Origin: Meghimatium bilineatum
Lineage: Eukaryota > Mollusca > Gastropoda > Stylommatophora > Philomycidae
Assembly: GCA_034231615.1 (NCBI GenBank)
Contig: CM067312.1
Coordinates: 9,274,696 to 9,338,695 of the forward strand
DNA: 64,000 bases
Direction of reading: 5' to 3'
In this document: positions 31,001-42,239 of the stretch, piece by piece
Layout of the letters: every line of letters starts with the position of its first letter
Numbering within the stretch: the stretch's first letter is position 1
The notes under the pieces: model-generated
The model's input: the letters and a program-made list of their open reading frames with translations, nothing else
Told to the model about the DNA's origin: nothing
The model's database searches: none
Translations under genes and position numbers: made by a program

Positions 31001-33809
31001 TCGTCAGATCGTTAGCGCAGTGTGGTAAATTAGACAACATCAAGCAAGAAATGGAAAGAATGAACATAAATATCCTAGGAATGAGCGAAATGAGGTGGAC
31101 TGGGGCAGGAGAGATACAGTCAGATAAATTTAAAGTCATATATTCAGGAGGACAAAAACACGAGAGGGGGGTAGGAGTATTATTAGACACAGAAACAGGA
31201 AAAACGGTGAAGGGGTTTATGGCAATATCAGATAGGGTAATATTAGTTAAACTAACAGGAAAACCGTTGGATATCAACATTGTGCAGGTATATGCACCTA
31301 CATCAAGCAGTTCAGAGGAGGACATCGAAATTTTTTATGAAGATCTAGAAATAGCAATGAAACAGTGTAAAAATCAGGAAGTAACTATAGTAATGGGGGA
31401 CTTTAACGCAAAAGTAGGTGAAACAGAAATAAAAGATGTGACAGGAAGATTTGGTTTAGGAACTAGGAATGAAAGAGGTGATTTATTGATAGAGTGGGCA
31501 CAGGCACATAATTTAATAATAGGGAATACATGGTTCAAGCAACATCCAAGAAGGCTGTGTACATGGATTAGCCCAGGTGATAATACTCGGAACCAAATTG
31601 ATTACATTTTAGTCTCTAAAAGACATAGAAACAGCATTAGATCTATGAAAACAAGGCCAGGTGCTGACTGCAACAGTGATCATATACTACTGGTAGCGAA
31701 ATTGTGTATAAGATTAAAGAAGATCAAGAGAGCACCAAGGAATATGAAATTAGATTTAGCTTTATTGAAATCAGATGCTGACATTAAAGAAAGATACAAC
31801 ATAATTGTACAAAATAGATACAATGCCATTGCAAAGATTCAGAGTATTGAAGATCAATGGAACATGCTAAAAAAGTCGATAAACCAAACATCTAAAGAGA
31901 TAATACCAAAAGTAAAACATACATCAAAGCAAAAATGGATGACAGAAGAAATATTAGAATTGATGAGCACCAGAAGGAAAAATAAACACAAGATAGTGGA
32001 ATATCAGAAAATACATAAGGAGATACGAGAGAAATGCAAAAAAGCAAAAGAAAGCTGGCTGAACAAGAAATGCACAGAAATAGAATTGCATTACAACCAA
32101 GATACAACATTACTATATAAGAAAATTGAGATGATAACAGGAAAGAGAACGCAAACAGTTACAGGGTGTCTAAAATCTAAGACAGGGCAGGTATTAATGG
32201 GAATAGATCACATAGTACAGAGATGGTCAGAATATATCAAAGAACTTTATGAGGACAATAGACCAGAAATAAACATACAAGATAACGGCGAGGGTCCATC
32301 AATACTCACAGCAGAAGTAAGGGAGGCACTAAGACACATGAAATATGGCAAAGCCCCAGGTCCAGACAATATCACATTAGAAGAATTAGCAGCTTTAGAT
32401 AACTTTGGAGTTGAAATAATCACAAAATTGCTGAATGACATATATAACAGCGGAAACATACCCGATGACTTAATGAGATCCATATTCATAGCATTACCTA
32501 AGAAACCAGGGACCACTGAATGTGAAGAACACCGTACAATCAGCCTCATGAGCCAAATAACCAAAATACTGCTCAGAATCATCATGAAGAGAGTGAGAAA
32601 CAAAATAAAACCAGAAATAAGTCCAGAACAATGTGGATTTGTAGAAGGCAAAGGCACCAACAATGCGATTTATATATTGAGAACACTAATAGAGAGGTCT
32701 ATTGAGGTAAAAACAGATCTGTACCTCTGTTTTATAGACTACACTAAAGCTTTTGACAAAGTTAAACATAGCGAAATTATACACATGCTAGAGAATCTGA
32801 ACATTGACAGCAAGGATTTAAGAATAATCAAGAACATGTACTGGCAACAAACAGCAGCAATAAGAGTAGGAAAGCAATTTGGCCCTTTTCAACAAATAAA
32901 ACAAGGAGTCAGACAGGGATGCGTGCTTTCACCAGACCTGTTCTCTCTATACAGTGAAAACATAATGCGTGCAATAGTAGATATCCCAGGAATATCAGTG
33001 GGAGGACATAACATAAATAATTTGAGATATGCGGATGACACTGTTCTGATTGCAAAAAGTGAGGAAGACCTTCAAAAATTAATTAAAGTAGTAGTCACAG
33101 AATGCAAAGAGAAAGGCCTCTTCCTAAATATCAAGAAAACAGAAGTAATGGTTATTTCAAAGAAAGAAAATAACACACCTTGCAATATCATAGTGAATGA
33201 TATAGTATTAAAACAGGTCCACCAATTCAAATATCTAGGTACAATTATAACAGCAGATGGAAGAAGTTCAACAGAAATAAGATGCAGAATAGGACAGGCA
33301 AAAACAACATTCAGAAAAATGAAAAATATACTGTGTAATATGACCTTGTCATTAGAGGTGAGAAAGAGAGTTCTGCAGTGTTATATAACCCCTATACTAA
33401 CATATGGGTGCGAGTCTTGGACAATAAACAAACTGGAAAGTGGGAGATTGGAGGCAACGGAGATGTGGTTCTACAGAAGAATGCTGAGAATACCATGGAC
33501 TGCCAGAAAAACTAATGTAGAGGTGTTAAAAGAGTTAAATGCGAAACGGACCTTAATCAACAATATAAGAAAAAGGCAATCTTCTTTTTTTGGCCACTTC
33601 ATGAGACAGGCAGGTTTAGAGAACATAATCACAACAGGCAAGATTGAAGGCACCAGAGACAGAGGGCGACAACGTGAGAAAATATTAGACAGTTTGACAA
33701 CCTGGCACGGCAAAGAAACAACAACGACTTTGATACATAATACTGTGGACAGAGAGCTGTGGAGAGTCATGACCGCCTACGCCACCCGGCATGGCACCTG
33801 ATGATGATG
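31001..33809 (+). mobile_element. RTE-type non-LTR retrotransposon, slightly 5'-truncated
   Basis: Flanked by exact 9-bp duplications AACACATAA (30992-31000 and 33810-33818). The 5' end falls inside the endonuclease coding region. The 3' end is a (TGA)n tail directly at the stop codon, with essentially no 3' UTR, a recognised habit of RTE-clade elements. Only about one codon of the conserved endonuclease start plus the 5' leader is missing, and the long frame has no stops, so insertion is recent. Confidence 0.95.
31051..33801 (+). CDS. RTE-type endonuclease/reverse transcriptase, 5'-truncated copy
   Basis: Single open frame of 916 codons from the first ATG; coding similarity starts further up at 31003 (VRSLAQCGKLDN), and the frame above that is flanking DNA with stops. 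An apurinic-like endonuclease spans about residues 1-215: SEMRW with catalytic Glu13, GDFNAK at 116-121, SDH at 209-211. The RT spans about 380-730: KAPGPD 434-439, FIDYTKAFDK 561-570 (motif A), QGVRQGCVLSP 618-628 (motif B), YADD 660-663 (motif C) and KYLG 727-730. The C-terminal region has YGCESWT (785-791), MWFYRRMLRI and FGHFMRQ. The product would nick target DNA and copy its own RNA at the nick. The truncation removes the Asn of the WNVR-type motif, so endonuclease activity is doubtful; RT residues look intact. Not a host gene. Confidence 0.93.
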   Translation: MERMNINILGMSEMRWTGAGEIQSDKFKVIYSGGQKHERGVGVLLDTETGKTVKGFMAISDRVILVKLTGKPLDINIVQVYAPTSSSSEEDIEIFYEDLEIAMKQCKNQEVTIVMGDFNAKVGETEIKDVTGRFGLGTRNERGDLLIEWAQAHNLIIGNTWFKQHPRRLCTWISPGDNTRNQIDYILVSKRHRNSIRSMKTRPGADCNSDHILLVAKLCIRLKKIKRAPRNMKLDLALLKSDADIKERYNIIVQNRYNAIAKIQSIEDQWNMLKKSINQTSKEIIPKVKHTSKQKWMTEEILELMSTRRKNKHKIVEYQKIHKEIREKCKKAKESWLNKKCTEIELHYNQDTTLLYKKIEMITGKRTQTVTGCLKSKTGQVLMGIDHIVQRWSEYIKELYEDNRPEINIQDNGEGPSILTAEVREALRHMKYGKAPGPDNITLEELAALDNFGVEIITKLLNDIYNSGNIPDDLMRSIFIALPKKPGTTECEEHRTISLMSQITKILLRIIMKRVRNKIKPEISPEQCGFVEGKGTNNAIYILRTLIERSIEVKTDLYLCFIDYTKAFDKVKHSEIIHMLENLNIDSKDLRIIKNMYWQQTAAIRVGKQFGPFQQIKQGVRQGCVLSPDLFSLYSENIMRAIVDIPGISVGGHNINNLRYADDTVLIAKSEEDLQKLIKVVVTECKEKGLFLNIKKTEVMVISKKENNTPCNIIVNDIVLKQVHQFKYLGTIITADGRSSTEIRCRIGQAKTTFRKMKNILCNMTLSLEVRKRVLQCYITPILTYGCESWTINKLESGRLEATEMWFYRRMLRIPWTARKTNVEVLKELNAKRTLINNIRKRQSSFFGHFMRQAGLENIITTGKIEGTRDRGRQREKILDSLTTWHGKETTTTLIHNTVDRELWRVMTAYATRHGT

Positions 33810-33819
33810 AACACATAAA

Positions 33820-34990
33820 TACATAAGTCCTGTGCTGAGCGACATTTTCGGATCGGCGGGCAAGATTGGATTTTTCTTATGTTGTATCGGACCAACAGGC
33901 ATGTTTTGTTTTTAATTGAATTACTTGTTGTCCAGATATATTGTCATGTTACATTTTATGTGCTCTGTGGTCAGTGTGTATTTCAATTTTAGATCAGGTT
34001 GATGTATTCCTTCTGAGTAGAAGGTTCCTTAAATAAGCATTGCATTAAGCTGAAGCATCCTAGGTATGAAAGAAAGCTCGGAGAAACCTCCACACTGCAC
34101 ATAGGAAGTAAGATCGAATCGCTCGCAACTTCTGGGCTCAAGAAGAAAAAGAAATCAGGTTGAAGGGCAAGCAAAAATGACTTACTTTGCCTGATTCTGC
34201 TAATCAGGTTTGCTGGTCAACAAAAATTTCTCGTCGGATCGGTTTTGCCTATCAGGTTGGAGGACCAGTAAAAGTGGTGTGCGAGCCTGCCAATTTTTGC
34301 TATAATATATTATTTAGAGCACCCAATATTTTTATTATTCCCTAAATTTAATGGAAAAAAACAGCAAAATTTTGCTATTCTCGTTCTACCAGACGAAGTA
34401 GGTGTAAACCACAAACCATTGACACCTCAAACCAGAGACAGACTGTCAAATTATAAAAGAGAAATCTTTGTGTTCATATCAGCAAACAAAGAACCACTGG
34501 ACTTTAGATTCTATAACGGTGAAGTGCGTGAAGTAGGCAGATTTAGAGAATTGTCTTCCAACTTATCGCATTTTCAACCTCCGCGTCTCCATTTGATTAT
34601 TAGAAAAGTGGTCACCGTATTCATTGATCACGTCCGAATTCCGTGTATCCCTACACTCGGTCCGATTCATGACGTGTCCGGTGAGAATAGTTCGTGATTT
34701 TGTTCAAAGGTTATGACACTCGCTCTCAACAACGTTCGACAGTTACTCCAGTTTATCCTTTATGTGTCTAGCTATCTCTGAATTCATTGTTTTATTGTAG
34801 ACAAGGATATCGCGAGTTAGCACTCGTTTATAGTGTTGTTGACTGTTTAGACTAGACAGTCTCATTATCATCCCCAGTTTCTGAGCTTTCTATCACGCCT
34901 AAGTGATGTAGTCGTTTCTCTTTACATTCAATGGAACCAGGAAAATGAAATGGAAATGACGCATGGCCTTTCCCCTCTTCTTCAATCTTT
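33820..34990. other. Single-copy sequence with an unassigned open frame
   Basis: The + frame from about 34280 to 34697 is open for about 140 codons (includes FAILVLPDEVGVNHKPLTPQ and ends near DVSGENSS). I recognise no domain and no splice sites. 34000-34265 has four scattered ATCAGGTT motifs. Probably non-coding. Confidence 0.35.
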
Positions 34991-35024
34991 TAAATTATTA
35001 ATGGGATTAGCATTTATTAGAGTT

Positions 35025-35620
35025 GTAGGATGTTAAATCAAACCAATTCTCCTTTATGAATGTCAAGCATGGACTGTAACAAAAGAGATAAAGATAAACT
35101 GGGGGTAACTGAAATGTGTGTGTGTGTGTATAACCCCCTTATAAGGAAGATAAAAAGTTCATGGACAACAAAGAAAGCTTATATAGAAGTCCGCAAAGAT
35201 GATAGAGTAAAAAGATATATTTTTAAAATAATCAATTCAATAACTGTTTTGTGGAAAAAGATGCTAGAGGAAATGTTTTTACCAGCCTTTTGGCTAAATT
35301 CCGAGTGTTAAAATTTATGTTTTCATTTTATAAGGGAGTGGGGTTGTTAAATACGCAAACACCCCTTACCTACAGGCGCCAACACTCCTTACCTACAGGC
35401 GCCAACACCCCTTACCTACAGGCTTGCGAACAGGACTTTAATCACCACTGATACAGTGCGATTCCAAAAATCAACCAAATTGCAGACACTGCCAACACCA
35501 GAGAGACAGTGGACTACCACTTGTTAACATGTCCTGCTATAAAAGATATAACTCATACCCCGCCACAACAACCCCCAAGCATTGATCACAGTTTAGACAG
35601 CAAACATGAACAACCGAAAA
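35025..35620 (+). pseudogene. Decayed LINE fragments
   Basis: At about 35045-35085 LLYECQAWTVTKE resembles the LYGCESWTL motif. At about 35420-35560, split frames give CRHCQHQRE and ETVDYHLLTCPAIKD, the C-x2-C...H...CP pattern near the C-terminus of RNase-H-bearing LINEs. Stops and shifts are frequent. The two parts may come from different elements. Confidence 0.6.
35355..35422 (+). repeat. 23-bp tandem repeat, 3 copies
   Basis: CGCCAACACCCCTTACCTAC plus AGG, three times. Confidence 0.9.
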
Positions 35621-36074
35621 AAAACAGCACAGCTCCATAATGTGACATTGAAATCATCAAGTTCTGACTCGTAGTGACTGATAGATCAAAGACAATAAAA
35701 GATAAAAGCTAAGATATTTGTGTGAATAATAAACAACAAACTGGAAGACGGAATTCATGCTTTTGATATGTTCATATATGGAATAATAAGGAGAGCTTAA
35801 AAGAGAAGAAAACGAGAAAAGAGATTCTGGTAACTTTTCCTATAAAGACAGAACAATAAATGGAAAATTAAAAAAAAAAAAAATTAAATATTTTTGAGAC
35901 ATTAAAATATATGACATCTTGTTGAAGACCTTACATGAAGGTAGCATTGAGGTAAAGCGAGCTAGGTAGAGATAAAGTTATTTTTACAGAATTTGTTTGG
36001 ACCGGGCCGCTCTTATACATTTTTAAATATGAGTCTCACAGCGGCTGAGAAAAGATGACATAGAGAGTAAAAAT

Positions 36075-36200
36075 TGCCCATACATTATGCTGAAGTCGAA
36101 TGTGTCCGGTCGAAAGGCGAATACATCGCAGCCAAGCTGTAAATAATGACATATCCGGACAGCATCATTCTAATCTGCAGGAGTGTGAGAACAATAGCAG
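36075..36200 (+). mobile_element. SINE relic, (GAA)-tailed family, 5'-truncated
   Basis: GCTGAAGTCGAATGTGTCCG, CATCATTCTAATCTGCAGGA and GTGTGAGAACAATAGCAGAA align with the second half of 29048-29329. The tail is decayed and no TSD is visible. Confidence 0.7.
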
Positions 36201-36204
36201 AATA

Positions 36205-36770
36205 GAGAGAATTAAAAATCTTACAGAAATATAAAATTCGTAAAACTAGAACCTGGCACAACTTCTTTCAAGAAAAACGAATCAAAAAAAATCTAAAGCA
36301 AGTCTCTACTGTAATTGTGACAACCAAGAGGTATTTGTTTAAATAAACATATTAGCACTCATCAATATCAGGAACAACTCAAATATTTGCAAATATGGTT
36401 TCAAACGAGGACAAAATCTGGCATGATAAGGCGTGGTGAGCTGTTTGGATCAAGGAGTAAACATTTCGCTAAATTAGCTACATTGTTAGTTGTTGAAAGA
36501 GCTATGTTTGTACTCAGTGGACGCAATAATATTCCATTTCTCTTGCCAATCTCTGACAAATCCGCACAAGAGCAGATCATATTTGCTTCTATTTGGTATA
36601 CATTTCAGATCTGAATATGTGACACTTTTGAATTGAAGACCAAAACTGCATTCATCATTATTTTCTTTAAAATTTCCGGTTGTGTTTTAGATTTGCGTTC
36701 GAAGAACTCACTGACATTTAGTTTATTAGTTATTTTGGTGCAGTACAAGAACAAGTGCCTACATTTCAAT
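36205..36770. other. Single-copy sequence, no gene seen
   Basis: Frames at 36387-36614 are open but match nothing I know. Confidence 0.4.
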
Positions 36771-36779
36771 TAAAAAAAA

Positions 36780-37490
36780 TATTATGCCCAGTTCCATTCC
36801 AGAATCACTGCAGAATACCAAGCACTAGTGGCATCAACAGAAGAGAAATTACAAAAACAAATATATTACAGCAAACATGCCATACTTTTAACATGAAGAT
36901 AAATATAGAAAAGACCGAAGTAATGAAGATGAGAAGAACAAAAAAAAACATCAATATATATATATATATATATATTGGAAACAACAGACTTAAGCAAGTG
37001 ACATAATTCATATACATTGGAAATAAAATAACAACAGACGACAAAAGTAGCAAAGAAATACACAATAGATGTAGTTAAGCATACCAAGCCCTCAGGAAAA
37101 TGACACCAATCTTCAGAAACAAAATTGTAGATTTAAACACCAAAATAACACTATTCAAAACGATTATTATGCCAACGATGTGCTACAACGACAGTACATG
37201 ACAAACGTACACTTGTGACAGCTGGAATGGCATGCTTGCGAAGAATACTAGGAATATTGCTAAGAGAAAGGGTATGGAATGAGGTCATTTGACAAAAAAT
37301 CGGCACCAAGCTATGCTACACAGATATTGCGAAGGCAGACCTAGAGGCCGATCACGAAAACGATGGATCACTGAAATAAAAGAGGCGAAATATTCCACAA
37401 TATACTCAGCACACAAGAGGACCATCTCCAGAAAACGTTTCTACCCTGGACGCTGAAAGGCAACAGAATGTTTAGCGAATAGATAGTTAG
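36780..37490 (+). pseudogene. LINE 3' relic with a TA microsatellite
   Basis: Successive + frames read MKINIEKTEVMKM (motif D region), then KITTDDKSSKEI (motif E region), LRKMTPIFRNKIVDLNTKI and PTMCY. GRSRKRWITEIKEA and a GATAGTTAG end follow. A (TA)n run at about 36955-36975 interrupts the frame. Same family as 1290-1488. Confidence 0.8.
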
Positions 37491-37777
37491 ACTGCAATCA
37501 CGCTACTAGTAAGCAATGCTGTCAAAATGGTTTATTTACTCGGAGATTAAGAAGTCGCTAGGACTGCTGTCGGATGAATCGATCTGCGCTGCTTAGCAGC
37601 GCTGACTGTGGTTACAATTCGGATCGAGAGCTAATAAACAGGTTTCGAAGCAAATGCTGACATTATTACAAAAGTACACATTTTAGTGGTATTGGTAAAA
37701 CATTGCAATGTCACAGTTGGATGTGGCTGGCCATTATCGCAAGAAACCGCGATACAACACACCTACATTTTCTAGAC

Positions 37778-38025
37778 TAGTGGTCCTCAACGTGGGCCAC
37801 ATGACTACTTAGAGGGCAGTAGAGATTTATAGGAGTGGGGGTCATGGTTGAAATTGGGGGCACTACAGAACGGTTACTGCACGGTATTAAATAAATTATG
37901 TAGTAATACGCTCTGACGCTAGTGCATACGATTTTCAAGTCTCGACGAAAAGGGGGGGGAGGTGGGTGACACGGAAAGAAAGTTGCTCCAACGTGGGTGC
38001 TAGCCAAAACGATTGATGACCACTT
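37778..38025. mobile_element. Probable hAT-like MITE
   Basis: 248 bp with ends TAGTGGTCCTCAA and, read inward from the right, AAGTGGTCATCAA. Flanking 8-mers TTCTAGAC (37770-37777) and CTCTTGAC (38026-38033) agree at six of eight positions, and the left one fits the hAT consensus nTCTAGAn. No coding capacity. Confidence 0.6.
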
Positions 38026-38107
38026 CTCTTGACCACATTATGTTGCATATTCAGTGTTATTATTATCCTGTTGCAGAACAGATCCGGTAAGCGTTACAGA
38101 AGAAGTC

Positions 38108-38595
38108 CTTTTAAAATTAAAGTTTAGTGTCACAATTGCTTGTTTAGTGAACGTTTAAAGATATTTTAAAATTAAAGTTTAGTGCCACAATTGCTTGTTT
38201 AGTGAACGTTTAAAGATATTTTAAAATTAAAGTTTAGTGTCACAATTGCTTGTTTAGTGAACGTTTAAAGATATTTTAAAATTAAAGTTTAGTGTCACAA
38301 TTGCTTGTTTAGTGAACGTTAACGATATTTTAAAATTAAAGTTTAGTGTCACAATTGCTTGTTTAGTGAACGTTTAAAGATATTTTAAAATTAAAGTTTA
38401 GTGTCACAATTGCTTGTTTAGTGAACGTTTAAAGATATTTTAAAATTAAAGTTTAGTGCCACAATTGCTTGTTTAGTGAACGTTTAAAGATATTTTAAAA
38501 TTAAAGTTTAGTGTCACAATTGCTTGTTTAGTGAACGTTTAAAGATATTTTAAAATTAAAGTTTAGTGTCACAATTGCTTGTTTAGTGAACGTTA
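38108..38595 (+). repeat. 55-bp minisatellite, about 9 copies
   Basis: The unit contains AAATTAAAGTTTAGTGTCAC and AATTGCTTGTTTAGTGAACG. Nearly identical units, ending 95 bp before the assembly gap. Confidence 0.96.
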
Positions 38596-38689
38596 AAGAA
38601 GATGTTAGTTTTAAAATGAAAATTGAGTGTTACAAGTGTGTGTTTAGTGAAAGTGTTCGAATTATCAACATTGCACTTTAGTAAGTAGC

Positions 38690-38789
38690 NNNNNNNNNNN
38701 NNNNNNNNNNNNNNNNNNNNNNNNNNNNNNNNNNNNNNNNNNNNNNNNNNNNNNNNNNNNNNNNNNNNNNNNNNNNNNNNNNNNNNNNN
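38690..38789. other. Assembly gap, 100 N
   Basis: Exactly 100 N, the conventional size for a scaffold gap of unknown length. Order, orientation and distance of the two flanking contigs therefore rest on scaffolding only. It lies between the two copies of the duplicated block. Confidence 0.99.
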
Positions 38790-39005
38790 GTACTAATTCT
38801 GCCATAGATCATACTCTATTTCATTAAACCCCTATCCTAATACTTTTGGTAATACCGCGTTTCCTAAAAGCTTTTGGTTAGCGTCCATGGTAACAATTAT
38901 GAATATTGACGACAACAACATAAAAAACATCAGAATGTAATATTCTTAACTCGCCAAAAAAAGGAGAACCCGGGAAAAGTATGCATGTATATACATGTGT
39001 GTGTG

Positions 39006-39007
<2 letters not shown>

Positions 39008-39097
<90 letters not shown>

Positions 39098-39108
39098 TAT
39101 ATATATAT
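39008..39108 (+). repeat. (TA)n microsatellite
   Basis: About 100 bp of TA with rare substitutions; it is the target site of the SINE at 39109. Confidence 0.96.
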
Positions 39109-39387
39109 CGCCCGGAGGTTGCCGGGGCCCGAAAGAAGAGCAAAGAAGTAACACTATTTACCTTCCATGCATGTTGTAAAAGGCGACTAAGGAGGTTATG
39201 GGATGGAGTTGGCTGTCCCATCCCACAAAGGGCCGATGACTCAAAGCCATGCTGAAGTCGGATGTGTCAGGCCGAAAGGCGCAGATATCGCAACAATGCT
39301 GTGAACCATGACACAACGCATTCCGTTCTCCGGATTACATCTGATAATCTGTAAGAGTTTGAGAACGAATGCAGAAGAAGAAAGAAA
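39109..39387 (+). mobile_element. SINE, long subtype, inserted in a TA repeat
   Basis: Full match to 29048-29329 from GTTGCCGGGGCCCG to GAACGAATGCAGAAGAAG. AGATATATATAT occurs on both sides (from 39095 and from 39388), consistent with a TSD, though the TA context weakens this. Confidence 0.88.
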
Positions 39388-39500
39388 AGATATATATATA
39401 TGTGTGTATGTATGTGTGAATATGTATATATGTTGTGTGTGAGAGAGAGTGTGTGTGTGTGTGTATGTATATATAGATATATATATATATATATATATTC
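39388..39500 (+). repeat. TA/TG microsatellite mix
   Basis: TATATA, TGTGTG and GAGAGA runs. Confidence 0.9.
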
Positions 39501-39741
39501 GTGTGTGTATGTACATCTATCTGTGTGCGTATGTGTATTTATGGATGCGCTAATGCTCGGCAACGCATCCAAAAAATAGCTGATATATAATGAGCTCCTT
39601 AAGAGAAAACGACTGGCCGAATGGGCAGAAGAAACGCTTTAACTCTCTCAAAAGTGTCCCTAAAATGTTCAATATCGACGTCTCATCTTGTGAGACTGTC
39701 GCCGAGAATCGCCGTGTGGCGCTGGAAAAGTTCTGCCTTCG

Positions 39742-39909
39742 CTGAAAAACATCAAATCTCAGAGACAGAGAAAACATGCTGCCAGAAAAATATCAAATCT
39801 AAGAGACAGAGAAAACGTGCTGCCGGAAAAACATCAAATCTCAGAGACAGAGAAAACATGTTGCCCGAAAAACATCAAATCTCAGAGACAGAGAAAACAT
39901 GCTGCCCGA
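39742..39909 (+). repeat. 41-bp minisatellite, 4 copies
   Basis: The unit contains AACATCAAATCTCAGAGACA and GAGAAAACATGCTGCC. Confidence 0.93.
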
Positions 39910-39965
39910 AATGCGCAACAAATATACAGATGTCAAATTCTGATCCAAACTTGTCCCAATTGTTG

Positions 39966-40226
39966 CAGAAGGGGAATATATGTCAAGTTTGGCAGCAGGG
40001 GATTATGTGTCAAGTTTGGCAGCAGGGGATTATATGTGAAGATTTGCAGCAGGGGATTCTATGTCAAGATTGGCAGCAGGGGATTTTATGTCAAAATTGA
40101 TAGCAGGGAATTCTATGTCAAGATTGTCAGCAGGATTTTATGTCAAGATTAGCAGCAGAGGATTTTATGTCAAGATTGGTAGCAGGGGATTTTATGTCAA
40201 GATTGGCAGCAGGGGATTCTATGCCA
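39966..40226 (+). repeat. 28-bp minisatellite, about 9 copies
   Basis: The unit contains GGATTTTATGTCAAGATTGG and CAGCAGGG. Not related to the 28-bp array at 812. Confidence 0.93.
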
Positions 40227-40330
40227 GGATTGGACTTTTCAGACATCTCTATCAGAAAGATGTAACAACACAAGTTAGAAACTGTTGTCATCATCTCCTG
40301 CGATTGACGTGCGGTTATTATTATTTATGG

Positions 40331-40331
<1 letters not shown>

Positions 40332-40372
<41 letters not shown>
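40332..40372 (+). repeat. (GT)n microsatellite
   Basis: Uninterrupted GT run of about 40 bp. Confidence 0.96.
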
Positions 40373-40375
<3 letters not shown>

Positions 40376-40827
40376 GTGTTTGTTTATGCGGTGTGTGTAT
40401 ATATATGTGTGCATGAGTGAGTGTATGAATATGTATGTGTGCCTGCGTGAGTACGTGTGTGTAGAGCCGGAATAGACAATGGCGTGTAACTGATTGAAAA
40501 AAAATGATAGTAGCAAATGAGTACATTTCCTGTGTAGGACACTAATGTTCAACTTGTGCTGATATCTTACCACTGAGGTGAGCAATCATATTATGTTAGC
40601 GGGCTAGATTCACGTATTTGCGTCGGTTGGAGCATGATTATTAACAACAAGGGCCTACGAGGAGAATCAAAACAAGCCTTCAAATGTTATGTTTTCCATT
40701 ATTTCCATGCATTTTGTTGCTGAGAGCTAGCCGGTTACACAAAGTATATACATAGTGACCAATGAAAAACATGACAATAAAGAAAAACCATCTCGTTTGA
40801 AGGCTTATTTTGATTCTGTGGTCGTTT

Positions 40828-41090
40828 ACTGTCGATAACGGCATGTACTCTCGATAACCTGTCGATAACGGTATGTACTCTCGATAACCTGTCAATAACG
40901 GTATGTACTCTCGATAACCTGTCGATAACGGTATGTACTCTCGATAACCTGTCAATAACGGTATGTACTCTCGATAACCTGTCGATAACGGCATGTACTC
41001 TCGATAACCTGTCGATAACGGCATGTACTCTCGATAACCTGTCGATAACGGCATGTACTCTCGATAACCTGTCGATAACGGCATGTACTG
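40828..41090 (+). repeat. 30-bp minisatellite, about 9 copies
   Basis: Each unit has two TCGATAAC boxes (GTCGATAACGGTATGTACTC, then TCGATAACCT). 30 = 3 x 10, which produces open frames of about 157 codons on the minus strand. Confidence 0.95.
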
Positions 41091-41094
41091 GATG

Positions 41095-42020
41095 TAGCGA
41101 ATAACTATTTTGTAGTATCTTGGAGTTCCCAGTATTGTTTTTGTTAGCACATGTGCAAAAAGGGGGGGGGGGAGATTGTAATTTAGTCAAATCCCTTGTA
41201 ATAAAAGTCATATTCTGATTTGCTAAGGGAGAGGGGTTTGGACCTCCCCCTCCTTGTCTACAGGCCTGGAGGTAAGAATATTTGGTATATGCATCTTGTT
41301 AACGTGTTATATTACCCCCATATTGTAAATCTCTATGACCCTAAATATCGCAGAAATGGTCAGTTGTTACCAAAAATAGCTGGAACTTCACGTATAGTTT
41401 TTTTTTTTAGTAAAGTATTCAAACCCATCTCCTTAGTGTTCATTCGTGCTGATCTAACGCAGCGTGATTAACCCTCACTAATGGAACAGATCATCTGTTA
41501 CTTCGCGTATATGTCTGATCGCCAGCCAAGGAAAGCTCGGAAAAAGTCGTATACAATCAGTATACAGTCGTTAAGATAAGTGCGGACAGCTATCCTAAAG
41601 ATATTCTTAAAATGTGTACTAGTTTTCTAGTGATATTGTGAGAGTTGGTTCAAAACGGGAAATCACGAAAGAAAAAGGCCCCTAAGTGTGACGCATGCTT
41701 GGTCATTGTTAATATATCTAAATGTCTTTGGTGTCACATACCGCAGAAGTGATAAAGTAGAAAAAAGTATTAAAAAATAAACCTTCAACACACAAAAAAG
41801 AGGGTACAAGTACACTAAGTGTATACGAACTGAAAAAATTGAGAAATGGGATTTGTTTTGAAACAATCAGGGAAAGAGGCAAAGAGGGGACACCTAGAAA
41901 TAAGTAAATTCTTAGAAACATCAAGTACAGGACTGTAAAGATTATCTGAGGACATGAACAGATTGAAGATGTGTTTTGATGATATTGAATACCAGTGAAG
42001 ACGAATGGCGAAGAAATTGA
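41095..42020. other. Single-copy sequence, no gene seen
   Basis: The + frame at 41220-41471 is open but unrecognised. No arrays. Confidence 0.4.
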
Positions 42021-42024
42021 AGAT

Positions 42025-42235
42025 GTATGTTGAAGATATTATGAGACAGTAAAGATGTATGTTGAAGGTATTGTCAGACAGTGATGTATGTTGAAGGTAT
42101 TGTCAGACAGTGATGTATGTTGAAGGTATTGTCAGACAGTGATGTATGGTGAAGGTATTGTCAGACAGTGATGTATGTTGAAGGTATTGTTCGACACTGA
42201 AGATGTATAAATGAAGATATTGTCAGATAGTGAAG
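42025..42235 (+). repeat. 29-bp minisatellite, about 6-7 copies
   Basis: The unit contains GATGTATGTTGAAGGTATTG and TCAGACAGT; the outer units are diverged. Confidence 0.9.
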
Positions 42236-42239
42236 ATGA

